From Mycoavidus cysteinexigens (GTDB lineage Bacteria > Pseudomonadota > Gammaproteobacteria > Burkholderiales > Burkholderiaceae), in contig NZ_AP018150.1 of assembly GCF_003966915.1 (NCBI RefSeq), positions 62,001 to 126,000 on the forward strand: DNA of 64,000 bases, written 5' to 3'. Positions 49,190 through 62,805 of this stretch are shown one piece after another. Position 1 is the stretch's first letter. Each line of letters starts with the position of its first letter. A program made the position numbers and the translations under genes. A model generated the notes under the pieces. The model saw only the letters and a list, made by a program, of their open reading frames with translations. It had not been told where the DNA came from and ran no database searches.

Positions 49190-51463
49190 ATGGACGAACA
49201 ACTTAAGCAAAGCGCCCTTTCTTATCATCAGTTTCCCCGCCCCGGCAAAATCTCGGTTACGCCGACGAAACCCTTGTCAAATAGCCTAGACCTGGCTTTA
49301 GCCTATTCGCCAGGCGTCGCGGCGGCATGCGAGGCGATTTATCAAGATCCGCTTGCGGCGCAACTGTACACTTCACGCGGCAATCTCGTGGGCGTGATCA
49401 CGAATGGCACGGCAGTATTGGGCCTGGGCAATATCGGGCCGCTTGCCGCGAAACCTGTGATGGAAGGCAAGGGTTGTTTATTTAAGAAGTTTGCTGGAAT
49501 TGATGTATTTGATATTGAGCTAGCGGAAAGCGACCCAGATAAGCTGGTTGACGCGATTGCGATGTTGGAGCCAACGCTCGGTGGCATCAATCTTGAAGAT
49601 ATTAAAGCGCCTGAATGTTTTTACATCGAACAAAAGTTGCGCGAACGGATGAAAATTCCGGTTTTTCATGATGATCAGCATGGCACGGCGATTATCGCCT
49701 CCGCGGCTATCCTGAATGGCTTAAAAGTCGTTGGCAAAAATTTGAGCGAAGTGAAACTAGTTTGTTCAGGTGCGGGCGCTGCCGCCATCGCTTGTTTGGA
49801 TTTACTGGTTGATCTTGGATTAAATAAAGCCCATATCCTTGTCGTCGATTCAAAAGGGGTGATTCATGATGGGCGCTCCAACCTTGATCCAACTAAAGCA
49901 CGTTACGTCGCTAAGACACAAGCGCGTGAGCTAGCAGATGCAATGCAAGGGGCGGATGTTTTCCTTGGCTGTTCAGCGGCGGGTGTACTGAAGCCCGAGA
50001 TGGTGGAACATATGGCCGCTAGGCCCCTGATTCTTGCACTGGCTAACCCCGAGCCAGAAATTCGCCCTGAGCTCGCTAAACAAGTGCGTCCAGATGTGGT
50101 GATTGCAACGGGTCGCTCTGACTATCCGAATCAAGTCAACAATGTATTGTGTTTCCCCTTTATCTTCCGTGGCGCCCTTGATGTAGGGGCAACTTCTATT
50201 ACGGAGCAGATGAAACTGGCCTGTGTCAAGGCGATCGCTGAATTGGCGCAAGAATGCGATCAAGGCGATGAAGTGGCGAAAGCATATGAAGGTCATTCAC
50301 TTGAATTTGGGCCCGAGTATTTGATCCCCAAGCCATTTGACCCACGGTTAATCATCAAAATTGCCCCGGCAGTAGCGCAGGCGGCGATGGATTCAGGCGT
50401 CGCAACGCGGCCGATTGAGGATATGGATGCATATCGCGATCAGCTCGCCGTGACAGTCTACCGCACGGGGATGGTGATGCGCCCAGTTTTCGCCGCGGCA
50501 AAAGCCGCGCCGGCGCGGATGGTGTTTGCCGAAGGCGAGGATGAACGGGTTTTGCGCGCAGCTCAATTTGCGCTGCTCGAAAAGATTGCGCAACCTATCT
50601 TAGTCGGTCGTCCCGCTGTGATCGAAATGCGCTTAAAAAAGATCGGCTCAAAGTTAAAACTTGGGCAAGATTTAATCATTGTTAATCCAGAAGATGATCC
50701 GCGTTATCACCAGAGCTGGCAAGAGTACCATCGACTCAGTGCGCGCGATGGCGTCACGCCTGAGGTGGCGAAGGCTGCGATGCGCAAATCAAACACCCTA
50801 ATTGGCGCTATTTTGGTTCATTTAGGTGAGGCTGAAGGCATGATTTGCGGCCTCACTGACACTTACCATAGCCATCTTAAATTTATTCACCAAGTGCTGG
50901 GTTGTGCGCCGCAGGCAAGTCATTTTGCCGCGATGAATTTACTGATGTTGCCAAAACGCAATTTATTTATATGCGATACCTACGTCAATCCAGAGCCAAG
51001 TTCGGAGCAACTTGCTGAGATGGCGATTCTTGCCGCGCGTGAAATCGAGCGCTTTGGCATCACGCCAAAGATTGCTTTACTATCCAGCTCAAATTTTGGC
51101 AGCCTGCCCAGTGCGTCCTCGCAACGGATGGCTAAAGCCCGTGCGTTGATTGCTGAGCGCGCGCCTAAACTCGAGGTGGAGGGTGAGATGCATGGCGATG
51201 CTGCATTGTCTGAGGCGATACGCAAAGCCGCATTTCCTGCCTCAACCTTAACTGGCGAAGCTAATTTGCTGATTATGCCAAGCCTTGAAGCAGCGAATAT
51301 TGCCTACAATTTATTAAAAATAACCAGCGGCGAAGGGCTAACTATCGGTCCGTTTCTGCTTGGCGCGTCAAAACCTGTGCATATTTTGACCCCCGCCTCC
51401 ACGGTGCGGCGGATCATTAATATGACGGCGATTGCCGCGGCAAATGTTAATCTCGCTAAATAA
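49190..51463 (+). CDS. maeB: NADP-dependent malic enzyme with phosphotransacetylase-like C-terminus (MaeB type)
   Basis: The enzyme decarboxylates malate to pyruvate with NADP. It has 757 residues from the ATG at 49190 (the frame begins 12 codons earlier). The N-terminal malic domain shows [31 protein letters not shown] and the [16 protein letters not shown] motif. The C-terminal half is a PTA/PTB-like domain ([54 protein letters not shown]), thought to be regulatory in this family. The rRNA promoter begins right after its stop. Confidence 0.96.
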   Translation: MDEQLKQSALSYHQFPRPGKISVTPTKPLSNSLDLALAYSPGVAAACEAIYQDPLAAQLYTSRGNLVGVITNGTAVLGLGNIGPLAAKPVMEGKGCLFKKFAGIDVFDIELAESDPDKLVDAIAMLEPTLGGINLEDIKAPECFYIEQKLRERMKIPVFHDDQHGTAIIASAAILNGLKVVGKNLSEVKLVCSGAGAAAIACLDLLVDLGLNKAHILVVDSKGVIHDGRSNLDPTKARYVAKTQARELADAMQGADVFLGCSAAGVLKPEMVEHMAARPLILALANPEPEIRPELAKQVRPDVVIATGRSDYPNQVNNVLCFPFIFRGALDVGATSITEQMKLACVKAIAELAQECDQGDEVAKAYEGHSLEFGPEYLIPKPFDPRLIIKIAPAVAQAAMDSGVATRPIEDMDAYRDQLAVTVYRTGMVMRPVFAAAKAAPARMVFAEGEDERVLRAAQFALLEKIAQPILVGRPAVIEMRLKKIGSKLKLGQDLIIVNPEDDPRYHQSWQEYHRLSARDGVTPEVAKAAMRKSNTLIGAILVHLGEAEGMICGLTDTYHSHLKFIHQVLGCAPQASHFAAMNLLMLPKRNLFICDTYVNPEPSSEQLAEMAILAAREIERFGITPKIALLSSSNFGSLPSASSQRMAKARALIAERAPKLEVEGEMHGDAALSEAIRKAAFPASTLTGEANLLIMPSLEAANIAYNLLKITSGEGLTIGPFLLGASKPVHILTPASTVRRIINMTAIAAANVNLAK

Positions 51464-51485
51464 AATAAATTTAGTGGAAAAGGGG

Positions 51486-51514
51486 TTGACAGGTTGTGTG
51501 GAGGATTGCATAAT
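51486..51514 (+). promoter_or_regulatory. rRNA operon promoter
   Basis: A perfect TTGACA (51486-51491) and CATAAT (51509-51514) are separated by 17 bp. The site lies 23 bp after the maeB stop and about 235 bp before the 16S gene, as expected for an rrn promoter. Confidence 0.85.
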
Positions 51515-51583
51515 CTCGTTCCTCTGCTGCTGCGGCAGTGAGGCACGAACCGGAAGGGAAGTTACCGAAAGGGGGATGTAAAC

Positions 51584-51661
51584 GATCTTTAAAAATGAAC
51601 AGTCGATAAGAGTGGGCACTTGATGAAAGCGGCCCTACTTGGATGAAAATCTGGGTAGGGC
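51584..51661 (+). promoter_or_regulatory. rRNA leader: boxA-like site and processing arm
   Basis: A boxA-like gatctttaaaa lies at 51584-51594. The 26-nt segment 51598-51623 is complementary at 24 positions to 53297-53322 beyond the 16S gene, which would form the long stem cut by RNase III. A further local hairpin pairs gccctac (51632-51638) with gtagggc (51655-51661). Confidence 0.75.
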
Positions 51662-51749
51662 AAACGAAGAAATCAAGTCTCACTCAGAATTAGATAGGAA
51701 GTAAAGAAATTTGCGACCTGTCACACCTTTGAGCGAGCAAACAGGAATT

Positions 51750-53280
<1,531 letters not shown>

Positions 53281-53326
53281 CAAGAGTAAGCTGGATTCAA
53301 GTGTCCACACTTATCGACTGTTAATC

Positions 53327-53403
<77 letters not shown>

Positions 53404-53435
53404 AAAGCGCAGACCTGGAGTAGAAGGAAGAATCA

Positions 53436-53511
53436 GGGGGCATAGCTCAGCTGGGAGAGCACCTGCTTTGCAAGCAGGGGGTCGTCGGTTCGATCCCGTC
53501 TGCCTCCACCA
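53436..53511 (+). tRNA. tRNA-Ala (UGC anticodon)
   Basis: A 76-nt cloverleaf with encoded CCA. The acceptor stem contains the G3-U70 wobble that marks alanine tRNAs, and the anticodon tgc is at 53469-53471. It lies 32 bp after tRNA-Ile. Confidence 0.97.
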
Positions 53512-53727
53512 ATCGTTATCCGGTAGAGTTTCTGTTGAGGAATTTTACCGGATAAAGATTGTCGCAAGATGATCACGTTCTTTAACAAATTGGAAGAAGA
53601 AGTACATAGAAGCGTTCTTGAGATGGAACGTGGAAGTGTACATGGGTAATAGATTGTATCGACTTATCGAGACGGAAGTCAGCCGTTGAGATAAGGCAAC
53701 CAGTACTTAGAGACACCCTAGTTATAG
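53512..53727 (+). promoter_or_regulatory. Spacer before 23S with hairpin, boxA and processing arm
   Basis: A perfect 10-bp inverted repeat pairs ttatccggta (53516-53525) with taccggataa (53546-53555). A boxA ttctttaaca lies at 53578-53587. Starting at 53720, the 15-nt agttatagggtcaag is complementary to 56600-56614, giving the stem that closes the 23S rRNA. Confidence 0.7.
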
Positions 53728-56608
<2,881 letters not shown>

Positions 56609-56694
56609 ATAACTTGTGTGTCTTACTCTATTACCCCATTCTTCTTCCAACCCCTTTTGAAAAATTGACTTAAACTCAATTTCTCTACCCCTTA

Positions 56695-56810
56695 CGCCTG
56701 ATGACCATAGCGTGTTGGTACCACCCCTTCCCATCTCGAACAGGACCGTGAAACAACACCGCGCCGATGATAGTGCGGATTCCCGTGTGAAAGTAGGGCA
56801 TCGTCAGGCT
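56695..56810 (+). rRNA. rrf: 5S ribosomal RNA
   Basis: About 116 nt, with the terminal stem gcctgatga/tcgtcaggc, the typical ccatctcgaacaggaccgtg loop and gaaagtagggcatcg near the 3' end. Exact ends may differ by a few bases. Confidence 0.94.
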
Positions 56811-56822
56811 TCTCTCTTGAGC

Positions 56823-56850
56823 AAAAAGCCCCCAATATGGGGGCTTTTTT
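56823..56850 (+). terminator. Rho-independent terminator of the rRNA operon
   Basis: The stem aaaaagccccc (56823-56833) pairs with gggggcttttt (56839-56849) around a 5-nt loop and ends in a T-run. It lies just after the 5S gene. Confidence 0.93.
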
Positions 56851-57038
56851 GTTTTACTGTCCTCATCCCATCTATCACACCTGCACCCCCCTCACTCTTG
56901 CACCTACCAATACAAAACAATCTCTGCTTTAACAGGTTGGGCCTAGCGCTCGAATAACACCTTGCCGCCTCTTTGTATTTATTCGATATCTGCTTTATTT
57001 GCATTAAATTAATTAAATTCAGCAGGGATGTGTTGTTT

Positions 57039-57047
57039 TGGTATACT
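57039..57047 (+). promoter_or_regulatory. Candidate extended -10 promoter of oxyR
   Basis: TG at 57039-57040, one base, then TATACT at 57042-57047 makes an extended -10 element. The oxyR ATG is only 8 bases further on, so if this is the true promoter the message has almost no leader. There is no good -35 at the usual distance. Confidence 0.35.
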
Positions 57048-57055
57048 GCAAATAC

Positions 57056-58036
57056 ATGACTCTGACCGAACTTAAGTATATCGTTGCAATTGCTCGTGAA
57101 CGGCACTTTAGCCGTGCGGCTGATGCTTGTTTTGTGAGCCAGCCGACTCTATCTGTTGCAATTAAAAAGCTCGAAGATGAGCTGAATGTGCAAATCTTTG
57201 AACGTAGCACGAATGAAATTAGCGTAACGCCGATTGGCGAGCAGATTATTGCGCAGGCGCAACGCGTGTTGGAGCAAACGCAAGCGATAAAAGAAATCGC
57301 CAAGCAAGGCAAAGATCCATTAACGGGTCCGATACGCCTTGGCGTCATTTATACAATCGGACCGTATTTGTTGCCTAAGTTGGTTAAACAAATGATTAAA
57401 ATGGCGCCGCAAATGCCATTAATGCTGCAAGAAAATTTTACTTTGAAGCTGATTGAATTGCTTAAACAAGGTGAAATTGATGTGGCTGTGATCGCTTTGC
57501 CATTTCCCGAAACCGGGCTGATGATGCGTCCACTTTATGATGAGCCATTTGTTGTCGCCGTACCTAAGGGACATCCGTGGGAACAACAAACCTCCATCGA
57601 TCCTCACGATCTTAAGCAAGAAACCATGCTGTTGCTGGGTAACGGGCATTGTTTCCGGGATCATGTGCTCGGCGTGTGCCCAGAATTGATGCGTTTCTCG
57701 CAAAATACAGACGGTATTCAAAAAACCTTTGAAGGCTCGTCACTTGAAACGATTCGGCATATGGTGGCAAGCGGAATTGGCATTACCGTGTTGCCATGTA
57801 CTTCAGTGCCGGCTGAGCAAATCGGCAAGCGTAGAATCATGCAGCATAAAAGTGCTGTTGATGATGCTATGTTGTCGTATATTCCATTCGGCGAACCGGT
57901 GCCGGATCGCCGTGTGGTGCTTGCCTGGCGCAAAAGCTTTACACGTATGCCCGCAATTGACGTTATTTGTTCTGCCGTGGCAGCCTGTGATTTATCTGGA
58001 ACCAAAAAGCTGGAATTACCTGCTAAGCAGGCATAA
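57056..58036 (+). CDS. oxyR: Hydrogen peroxide-inducible LysR-type activator OxyR
   Basis: A redox-sensing regulator that activates peroxide defence genes. It has 326 residues from the ATG at 57056; the frame begins 6 codons upstream. The N-terminal helix-turn-helix reads [20 protein letters not shown]. The two redox cysteines are at exactly C199 (GHCFRDH) and C208 (GVCPELMRF), the same numbering as in E. coli OxyR. dps follows after 80 bp and is a likely target. Confidence 0.96.
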   Translation: MTLTELKYIVAIARERHFSRAADACFVSQPTLSVAIKKLEDELNVQIFERSTNEISVTPIGEQIIAQAQRVLEQTQAIKEIAKQGKDPLTGPIRLGVIYTIGPYLLPKLVKQMIKMAPQMPLMLQENFTLKLIELLKQGEIDVAVIALPFPETGLMMRPLYDEPFVVAVPKGHPWEQQTSIDPHDLKQETMLLLGNGHCFRDHVLGVCPELMRFSQNTDGIQKTFEGSSLETIRHMVASGIGITVLPCTSVPAEQIGKRRIMQHKSAVDDAMLSYIPFGEPVPDRRVVLAWRKSFTRMPAIDVICSAVAACDLSGTKKLELPAKQA

Positions 58037-58116
58037 GGCTAGCCCAATCTGGACTTCCGACCGCTGAAAGGCCTAACGTATCTATCTACCCCAGTTGTCT
58101 TTTTTCAGGAGAGCGT

Positions 58117-58605
58117 ATGACTAATAAGAATGCAGCGACCCATATCAATATCGGTATTAATGATCAAGAGCGCAAAAAAATTTCTGAGGGGTTAAGTCAT
58201 TTACTCGCGGATACCTATACGCTGTATTTAAAGACACATAACTTCCATTGGAATGTCACGGGTCCGCAATTCAACACATTGCACCTGATGTTTGAGACGC
58301 AATATACTGAACTCGCAGTTGCGGTTGATGAAATTGCCGAGCGGATTCGAGCTCTGGGTTTTCCGGCTCCTGGTAGTTACCGTGAATTTATAAAACTTTC
58401 CTCTATCCCTGAAGCGGAGGGCATGCCAACGGCTGAGGAAATGATTCGCCAATTGGTCGAAGGTCAGGAGGCCGTAGTAAGAACTGCGCGCAAGATATTT
58501 CCTGTGACTGAAGCCGCGCACGATGAGCCGACCGCGGATCTGCTGACGCAACGCATGCAAACTCATGAAAAAACAGCTTGGATGCTACGCTCAATGCTTG
58601 AATAA
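58117..58605 (+). CDS. dps: Dps family DNA-binding ferritin-like protein
   Basis: Dps stores iron, consumes peroxide and coats DNA. It has 162 residues. The ferroxidase motif is visible: [20 protein letters not shown] near residue 39, then [20 protein letters not shown]. The N-terminus is short, without a long lysine tail. A GGAGAG ribosome site is just before its ATG. It directly follows oxyR. Confidence 0.95.
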   Translation: MTNKNAATHINIGINDQERKKISEGLSHLLADTYTLYLKTHNFHWNVTGPQFNTLHLMFETQYTELAVAVDEIAERIRALGFPAPGSYREFIKLSSIPEAEGMPTAEEMIRQLVEGQEAVVRTARKIFPVTEAAHDEPTADLLTQRMQTHEKTAWMLRSMLE

Positions 58606-58667
58606 ACCCAATCAGATTAACCGAATTGCTCGATGGGGCAGCTCATTTCTGCTTGGGCATCCAATCA

Positions 58668-59555
58668 ATGATTAAAAAAAGTTCTCGGCTGCTTTCGTGT
58701 TTCTCGCAGCTCGTTCCGTACTGGCGTTTGCTGCGTTTGGATAAGCCGGTTGGTAGTTTATTATTGTTGTGGCCAACCTTGAATGCGCTTTGGATTGCAT
58801 CAAATGGCCCGCCGCCGCTGTCGTTGCTATTAATTTTTGTGACCGGTACGATCTTAATGCGTTCGGCGGGCTGTGCGATTAACGATTATGCTGATCGTGA
58901 TTTTGATCGATTTGTTGAGCGCACACGCGAGCGGCCTATCACATCTGGGCAAATTGCGCCCTGGCAGGCGTTAGCGCTGGCGGCTGCGATTGCCGTCCTG
59001 GCTTTTTTGCTCATTGCATCGCTTAATGCATTAACAAAATGGCTAGCGCTGATCGCTGTACTGCTTGCCGCCAGCTATCCATTGACCAAACGCTTTTTCG
59101 CAGTACCGCAAGCTTATCTAGGCTGCGCCTTTGGCTTTGGCATACCAATGGCATTTGCCGCGGTGCAAAATCAACTGCCGCCGCTGGCTTGGGCGATGCT
59201 GATGGCGAATATATTTTGGTCAATCGCTTACGACACGGAATATGCAATGGTGGATCGTGAGGATGACCGAAAAATTGGCATTCGCACTTCAGCGCTGACC
59301 TTTGGTCAATTCGATGTGCTAGCAATTATGGGCTGCTATGGGTTATTTCTGTTGATCTACGCGGCAATAGGTATAACCCTGGCTTACACATTGGCATTTT
59401 GGCTCGGCCTGATAGGCGCTGCGATATGTGCTGCGTATCATTATAGGCTGATTCGTACTCGTGAGCGGTCAGGGTGTTTTGCCGCTTTCAAACATAACAA
59501 CTGGCTCGGCGGATTATTATTTGCTGGCATTGCTGCGCATTATGCGTTGGTTTAA
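58668..59555 (+). CDS. ubiA: 4-hydroxybenzoate octaprenyltransferase UbiA
   Basis: UbiA adds the polyprenyl tail to 4-hydroxybenzoate in ubiquinone synthesis. It has 295 residues from the ATG at 58668; a TTG 14 codons upstream is the other option. Two Asp-rich motifs mark the family: [20 protein letters not shown] near residue 80 and [16 protein letters not shown] near 201. Seven to nine membrane segments are expected. The 3' end borders a relic patch. Confidence 0.94.
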   Translation: MIKKSSRLLSCFSQLVPYWRLLRLDKPVGSLLLLWPTLNALWIASNGPPPLSLLLIFVTGTILMRSAGCAINDYADRDFDRFVERTRERPITSGQIAPWQALALAAAIAVLAFLLIASLNALTKWLALIAVLLAASYPLTKRFFAVPQAYLGCAFGFGIPMAFAAVQNQLPPLAWAMLMANIFWSIAYDTEYAMVDREDDRKIGIRTSALTFGQFDVLAIMGCYGLFLLIYAAIGITLAYTLAFWLGLIGAAICAAYHYRLIRTRERSGCFAAFKHNNWLGGLLFAGIAAHYALV

Positions 59556-59762
59556 ATGCGATTTGCCGGGTATATGGTCCTCAATTCGCTTGCGATGAAT
59601 ACTGGCGTCGGAACAGTAGCATTCTACGAAGATTAACGAACTCTTTTGCCGCTCAGCGAATCGAACCCATGTCATTCTAGCAGCCTCCACCAGGTTCGCA
59701 GCATCCACAATAACGGTCACAGTACTCGGCAGATTACTCGTATCGTTGATCGATCGATATCT
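59556..59762 (-). pseudogene. Possible fragment of a P-loop kinase-like gene
   Basis: A reverse-strand frame open from about 59762 into ubiA reads text such as TVIVDAANLVEAARMTWVRF and SLIFVECYCSDASIHRKRIE. This resembles the middle of small AAA or gluconate-kinase-like proteins that name a nucleotide and then a substrate-arm. No full gene is present and no start is convincing. Low confidence; it may be chance. Confidence 0.25.
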
Positions 59763-59833
59763 TCAATTTGGCGCGCGCGGCACTTGCACAACCTAAGGTG
59801 AACGGTGGTATATCAGTCGCGTTGCCTTATAAC
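59763..59833. other. Non-coding remainder between two relics
   Basis: I see no gene or signal in these 71 bases. Confidence 0.3.
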
Positions 59834-59911
59834 CTAGGTTACTGAATTCGCTTTGCGGTAGCGCTTCTGGACAGCTTCCAAATATGCCGGTTTTTCTTGT
59901 GTTTTCATCAT
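59834..59911 (-). pseudogene. N-terminal remnant of an insertion-sequence transposase (IS481/ISNCY-like)
   Basis: The reverse strand from an ATG at 59911 encodes MKTQEKPAYLEAVQKRYRKA and then, after four more residues, a stop. This matches how integrase-core transposases of IS481/ISNCY type begin, with a YLxxxxxRYRKA motif. Only about 25 residues remain. It shows that a mobile element once sat here. Family placement is from memory. Confidence 0.4.
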
Positions 59912-60128
59912 CGATAACCTTCTTTTTTTGTTACCTATGATGTGAGTCAACGTATTACGTTTGACCACCCTTGGGTTACTTTTAATTTGAGTCAATTCGC
60001 AGCTTAAGACACAACGGCATCTTCGCAAAAATCAACTATACTCAAATAGAAGTGGGTTGCTTATGAATATGGGTATGCGCGATGAAAGCAAACCTACTTG
60101 AGTAAAATTACTTATAGGAGTGCTTATC
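59912..60128. other. AT-rich spacer before the cupin gene
   Basis: No gene is supported. A TATACT at 60037-60042 could be a -10 for the cupin gene, without a good -35. The segment around 59960-60000 lies where the end of the lost insertion sequence would be expected, but no terminal repeat is certain. Confidence 0.3.
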
Positions 60129-60569
60129 ATGCCAATCCTAACAAAATTTGCTGCTCTAGTCGGGGCATTTGTTTTTTCTGTCCCTTCAATGACATATGCA
60201 GGTGAAACGCCATTTATTTCAATTCCCGTGTCCGATTTGCAGTGGCATGAGGTGCCTGACATGGGTGGGGAGGCCAGCTACGCAGATTTACGTGGCAGTA
60301 TTTTCGGCAATGGACCCTATGAGGCATTTCTCCAGGTGAAAGCAGGTGTAGATAATCCATACCACACACACTCTCGGGATGTGACGACAGTCGTATTGAA
60401 GGGCATATTCTACATAATTATTGATGGAAAGCGCGTCGAGTATCCGGCGGGTTCTTTCTGGAGCATTCCTGCTGATCTGCCACACTACAGTGGTTGCGCA
60501 AAAGGTGACGACTGTCTAATGTTCATATATCAAGTTGGCAGCTTTGATATAGTGCCCTTAAGGGAGTAG
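60129..60569 (+). CDS. Secreted cupin-domain protein
   Basis: A small exported protein of 146 residues. The start at 60129 follows an AGGAG site by 8 nt, and the first ~24 residues form a signal peptide ending TYAGE. The mature part is a single cupin barrel: YHTHSRDVTTVVLKG carries the metal-binding histidines, and PAGSFWSIPADLPHYSG gives the second half. It resembles the DUF4437/ChrR-like cupins. Function unknown. It lies in an accessory patch between ubiA and proC and has AT-richer codon use than its neighbours. Confidence 0.8.
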   Translation: MPILTKFAALVGAFVFSVPSMTYAGETPFISIPVSDLQWHEVPDMGGEASYADLRGSIFGNGPYEAFLQVKAGVDNPYHTHSRDVTTVVLKGIFYIIIDGKRVEYPAGSFWSIPADLPHYSGCAKGDDCLMFIYQVGSFDIVPLRE

Positions 60570-60819
60570 TAAAAGTAAAAATGAAATTGCTTTCCTTTAT
60601 AGGGAGAGTGTTTCATTCTGGGAGCTGACGGTCGAACTCGTGGAAGTGAGCGCTTTGACTTTGTCGATGTCGAACAACCGTCAGCCGTCAGAAAAGCCAG
60701 ACCACACTCGACAATCTCGACAATCTAATCAAAGAAAAAGAATCAGTTGACTATGTTAGCCTCCAGTTTGGTTCACTCTCGCACTCTTATAATAAAATGC
60801 TCGAGTTTAAAATGCTTAA
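60570..60819. other. Degenerate stretch with a tandem 9-bp repeat
   Basis: No intact gene is seen. The nonamer tcgacaatc is repeated in tandem at 60708-60716 and 60717-60725. A frame open from about 60690 to the stop near 60850 reads protein-like text (for example SVDYVSLQFGSLSHSYNKM), while an ATG-started frame from 60668 ends just after the repeat. This looks like coding sequence broken by a small duplication. Confidence 0.35.
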
Positions 60820-61211
60820 TGTGTTAAATTCAAAAAAACTAACGAATTTATAATAGTTGCTGCAGCTTTCAATACCTTAAATTTGCTAATCGCTTAAAAA
60901 GCGAGGGCGTTCCACCTGCACAAGCTGAAGCAGAGGCTGAAATTTTGTCAGAGGTCTTTGAGCTTAATTTGCAGGAGTTGGTAACCAAAGAAGATTTGCG
61001 CCATGAGATGAGCTGTTTGCGTTATAAGATAAGCAGCTTGCGTAAAGATATGGATCTAAAGATAGATAGATTGGATTTCAAGATAGAAAAATTAGATTCC
61101 AAACTGGAGAAGCTCGAACTGCACATGATTGTCAAACTCACCATTATCATGGGTATTTTACTCAGTGCAGCACTTGCCTTAAGTAAGCTTCTCCAAGTGG
61201 TCGTTGTCTAA
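60820..61211 (+). pseudogene. Frameshifted coiled-coil membrane protein (DUF1640-like)
   Basis: The family usually starts with an (F)D/NTLKFANRLK-type N-terminus, then an AQAEAEAE stretch, a TKEDL motif, a coiled coil and a C-terminal membrane helix. Here AAAFNTL is in one frame up to about 60878, and KFANRLKSEGVPPAQAEAEA continues in another, as if one A were lost from the run at 60879-60881. An 88-residue tail from a TTG at 60945 is intact: LVTKEDLRHEM, a heptad region (residues 25-60) and LTIIMGILLSAALAL. No ATG is found for the upstream part. The tail could still be made, but the gene looks broken. Confidence 0.6.
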
Positions 61212-61214
61212 ATT

Positions 61215-62054
61215 TTAAGTTTGTCCGAACTCATCTGCCATTTGCTCAGCTCGTGCCCGGGCAGCAAACGCGCCGCGCACAATAGCTTCTTTCACACCAT
61301 CCGCCATAAATGACGCAAGCGCCGCCGCGGTGGTGCCTCCTTTTGAGGTTACGCGTTCTCGCAATATGCTAGCCGGTTCATGCGATTGTGTCGCTAATTG
61401 AGTGGCTCCGCTCATTGTAGCAAGCGCAAGCGAACGGCTTTGTACGTCATTAAATCCAAGCTGCCGGGCTGCCTCTTCAAGTGCTTCAATAAAATAAAAT
61501 ACGTAGGCTGGGCCGCTTCCTGAAATTGCCGTAATCGCATCAATTTGTTTTTCAGCGTCACACCAGATGACTTGTCCTGCTGCGGCTAGCACAGTTTCAG
61601 CGAGCTTGCGGCCATCGGCATTAACCTCTGGCAGAGCGGTAACGCCTGTCACGCCCTGCCCAATTAAAGCTGGAGTGTTGGGCATGGCACGCACAATACG
61701 CGTATAACCGCCTAACCAGTCCTGTATCGTTGCCGCGCGGATGCCCGCCGCGATGCTAATCACAATTTGCCGGTTTAGATGCGGGGCGAGTGCGTGAGCA
61801 ATATCTTTTAGTCGCTGTGGTTTAACCGCTAATACGACAGCGTCATAGTGCTGCAGAGCTGGACTGAGTAGGGTATTGGTGTGGATCTGCCATTGCGCTT
61901 CGAGGCATGCACATACGTCGCTATTGACATCAATTGCATATAAATTCGATGAAGATAGGCCATTTTTAATCAACCCGCCGATGAGCGCGTTGGCCATATT
62001 ACCTCCACCAATAAAGGCGATTTTCATAGAGGTTTGGTCGACTGACTGATTCAT
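61215..62054 (-). CDS. proC: Pyrroline-5-carboxylate reductase ProC
   Basis: ProC makes proline from pyrroline-5-carboxylate. It has 279 residues from the ATG at 62054, which has an AAGGGG site upstream; another ATG at 62027 would start exactly at the Rossmann fold. The NAD(P) site MKIAFIGGGNMANALIGGL, VRAMPNTPALIGQG near residue 125 and the ISGSGPAYVFYFIEAL motif are clear. It is 24 bp after yggS, so they form an operon. The end approaches the convergent coiled-coil relic. Confidence 0.95.
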   Translation of the reverse strand: MNQSVDQTSMKIAFIGGGNMANALIGGLIKNGLSSSNLYAIDVNSDVCACLEAQWQIHTNTLLSPALQHYDAVVLAVKPQRLKDIAHALAPHLNRQIVISIAAGIRAATIQDWLGGYTRIVRAMPNTPALIGQGVTGVTALPEVNADGRKLAETVLAAAGQVIWCDAEKQIDAITAISGSGPAYVFYFIEALEEAARQLGFNDVQSRSLALATMSGATQLATQSHEPASILRERVTSKGGTTAAALASFMADGVKEAIVRGAFAARARAEQMADEFGQT

Positions 62055-62078
62055 TGAATCATTTCCCCTTAAATTTAA

Positions 62079-62774
62079 TTAATGTCTGGCGCGCATACCA
62101 AAAATTGCTGAGCCAATACGTACAAGTGTTGCGCCTTCGAGTATGGCCGCCTCTAAATCCGCCGACATGCCGGCGGATAAAGTATCAAGCGCAAGCCCCT
62201 CCGTGCGGAGTGCATCAAACAGTTGAGATAATTTGCGATAGGCCAAGCGCTGCGCATCAAGGGTATCCGCTGGGGCGGGAATGGCCATTAAGCCCCGTAA
62301 TTTGAGCCGTGGTAGCGTTGTCAGCGCATGTGCTAGCGAGATTGCGTCGGCGGGGGCGACACCGCTTTTACTAGCTTCTCCGCTAAGATTAACTTGGAGG
62401 CAAATATTGAGCGGTGGCAGATGGGTAGGGCGCTGCTCGGAGAGCCGCTGGGCGAGCTTAAGGCGGTCAACTGAATGCACCCAATCAAAATGCGTAGCGG
62501 CCCATTTGGTTTTATTGCTCTGTAACGGCCCAATAAAATGCCATTCTAGCTGCGCGCGCAAATCTGCCAAAGCCTCGATTTTCTCAAGTGCTTCTTGCAT
62601 ATAGTTTTCGCCAAATGACGCTTGTCCGGCAGCATAAGCGGAACGAATCATCGCGGCAGAAAACGTTTTTGAAACCGCAAGTAAGCTGATGGTAGCCTCG
62701 CTCCGGCCGGCTATGCGCGCCGCATTAGCAATGCGTTGGCGTATCGTGTTGAGCCGGCTAGCAATATCAGACAT
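62079..62774 (-). CDS. yggS: PLP homeostasis protein YggS (PROSC family)
   Basis: A PLP-binding protein without known catalysis that balances vitamin B6 and amino acid pools. It has 231 residues. The PLP lysine is K36 in SLLAVSKTFSA; FGENYMQEALEK, WHFIGPLQSNKTK and HSVDRLKLAQ are family blocks. GMSADLEAAILEGATLVRIGSAIFG closes the protein. It is followed by proC, the common arrangement in proteobacteria. Confidence 0.95.
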   Translation of the reverse strand: MSDIASRLNTIRQRIANAARIAGRSEATISLLAVSKTFSAAMIRSAYAAGQASFGENYMQEALEKIEALADLRAQLEWHFIGPLQSNKTKWAATHFDWVHSVDRLKLAQRLSEQRPTHLPPLNICLQVNLSGEASKSGVAPADAISLAHALTTLPRLKLRGLMAIPAPADTLDAQRLAYRKLSQLFDALRTEGLALDTLSAGMSADLEAAILEGATLVRIGSAIFGMRARH

Positions 62775-62805
62775 AGAAGAAGCCGAAGTTGTCTGGCACG
62801 CTGGA

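Noticed and set aside
51640-51651. The 12-mer tggatgaaaatc is shared by the rRNA leader and the palindrome at 21863-21874
   Set aside because: No pairing or context links them and the match does not extend; probably chance.
60079-60110. Loose similarity of the cupin upstream region to the rRNA leader near 51622-51652
   Set aside because: Only partial identity with mismatches and no structural parallel; not strong enough to call a repeat.
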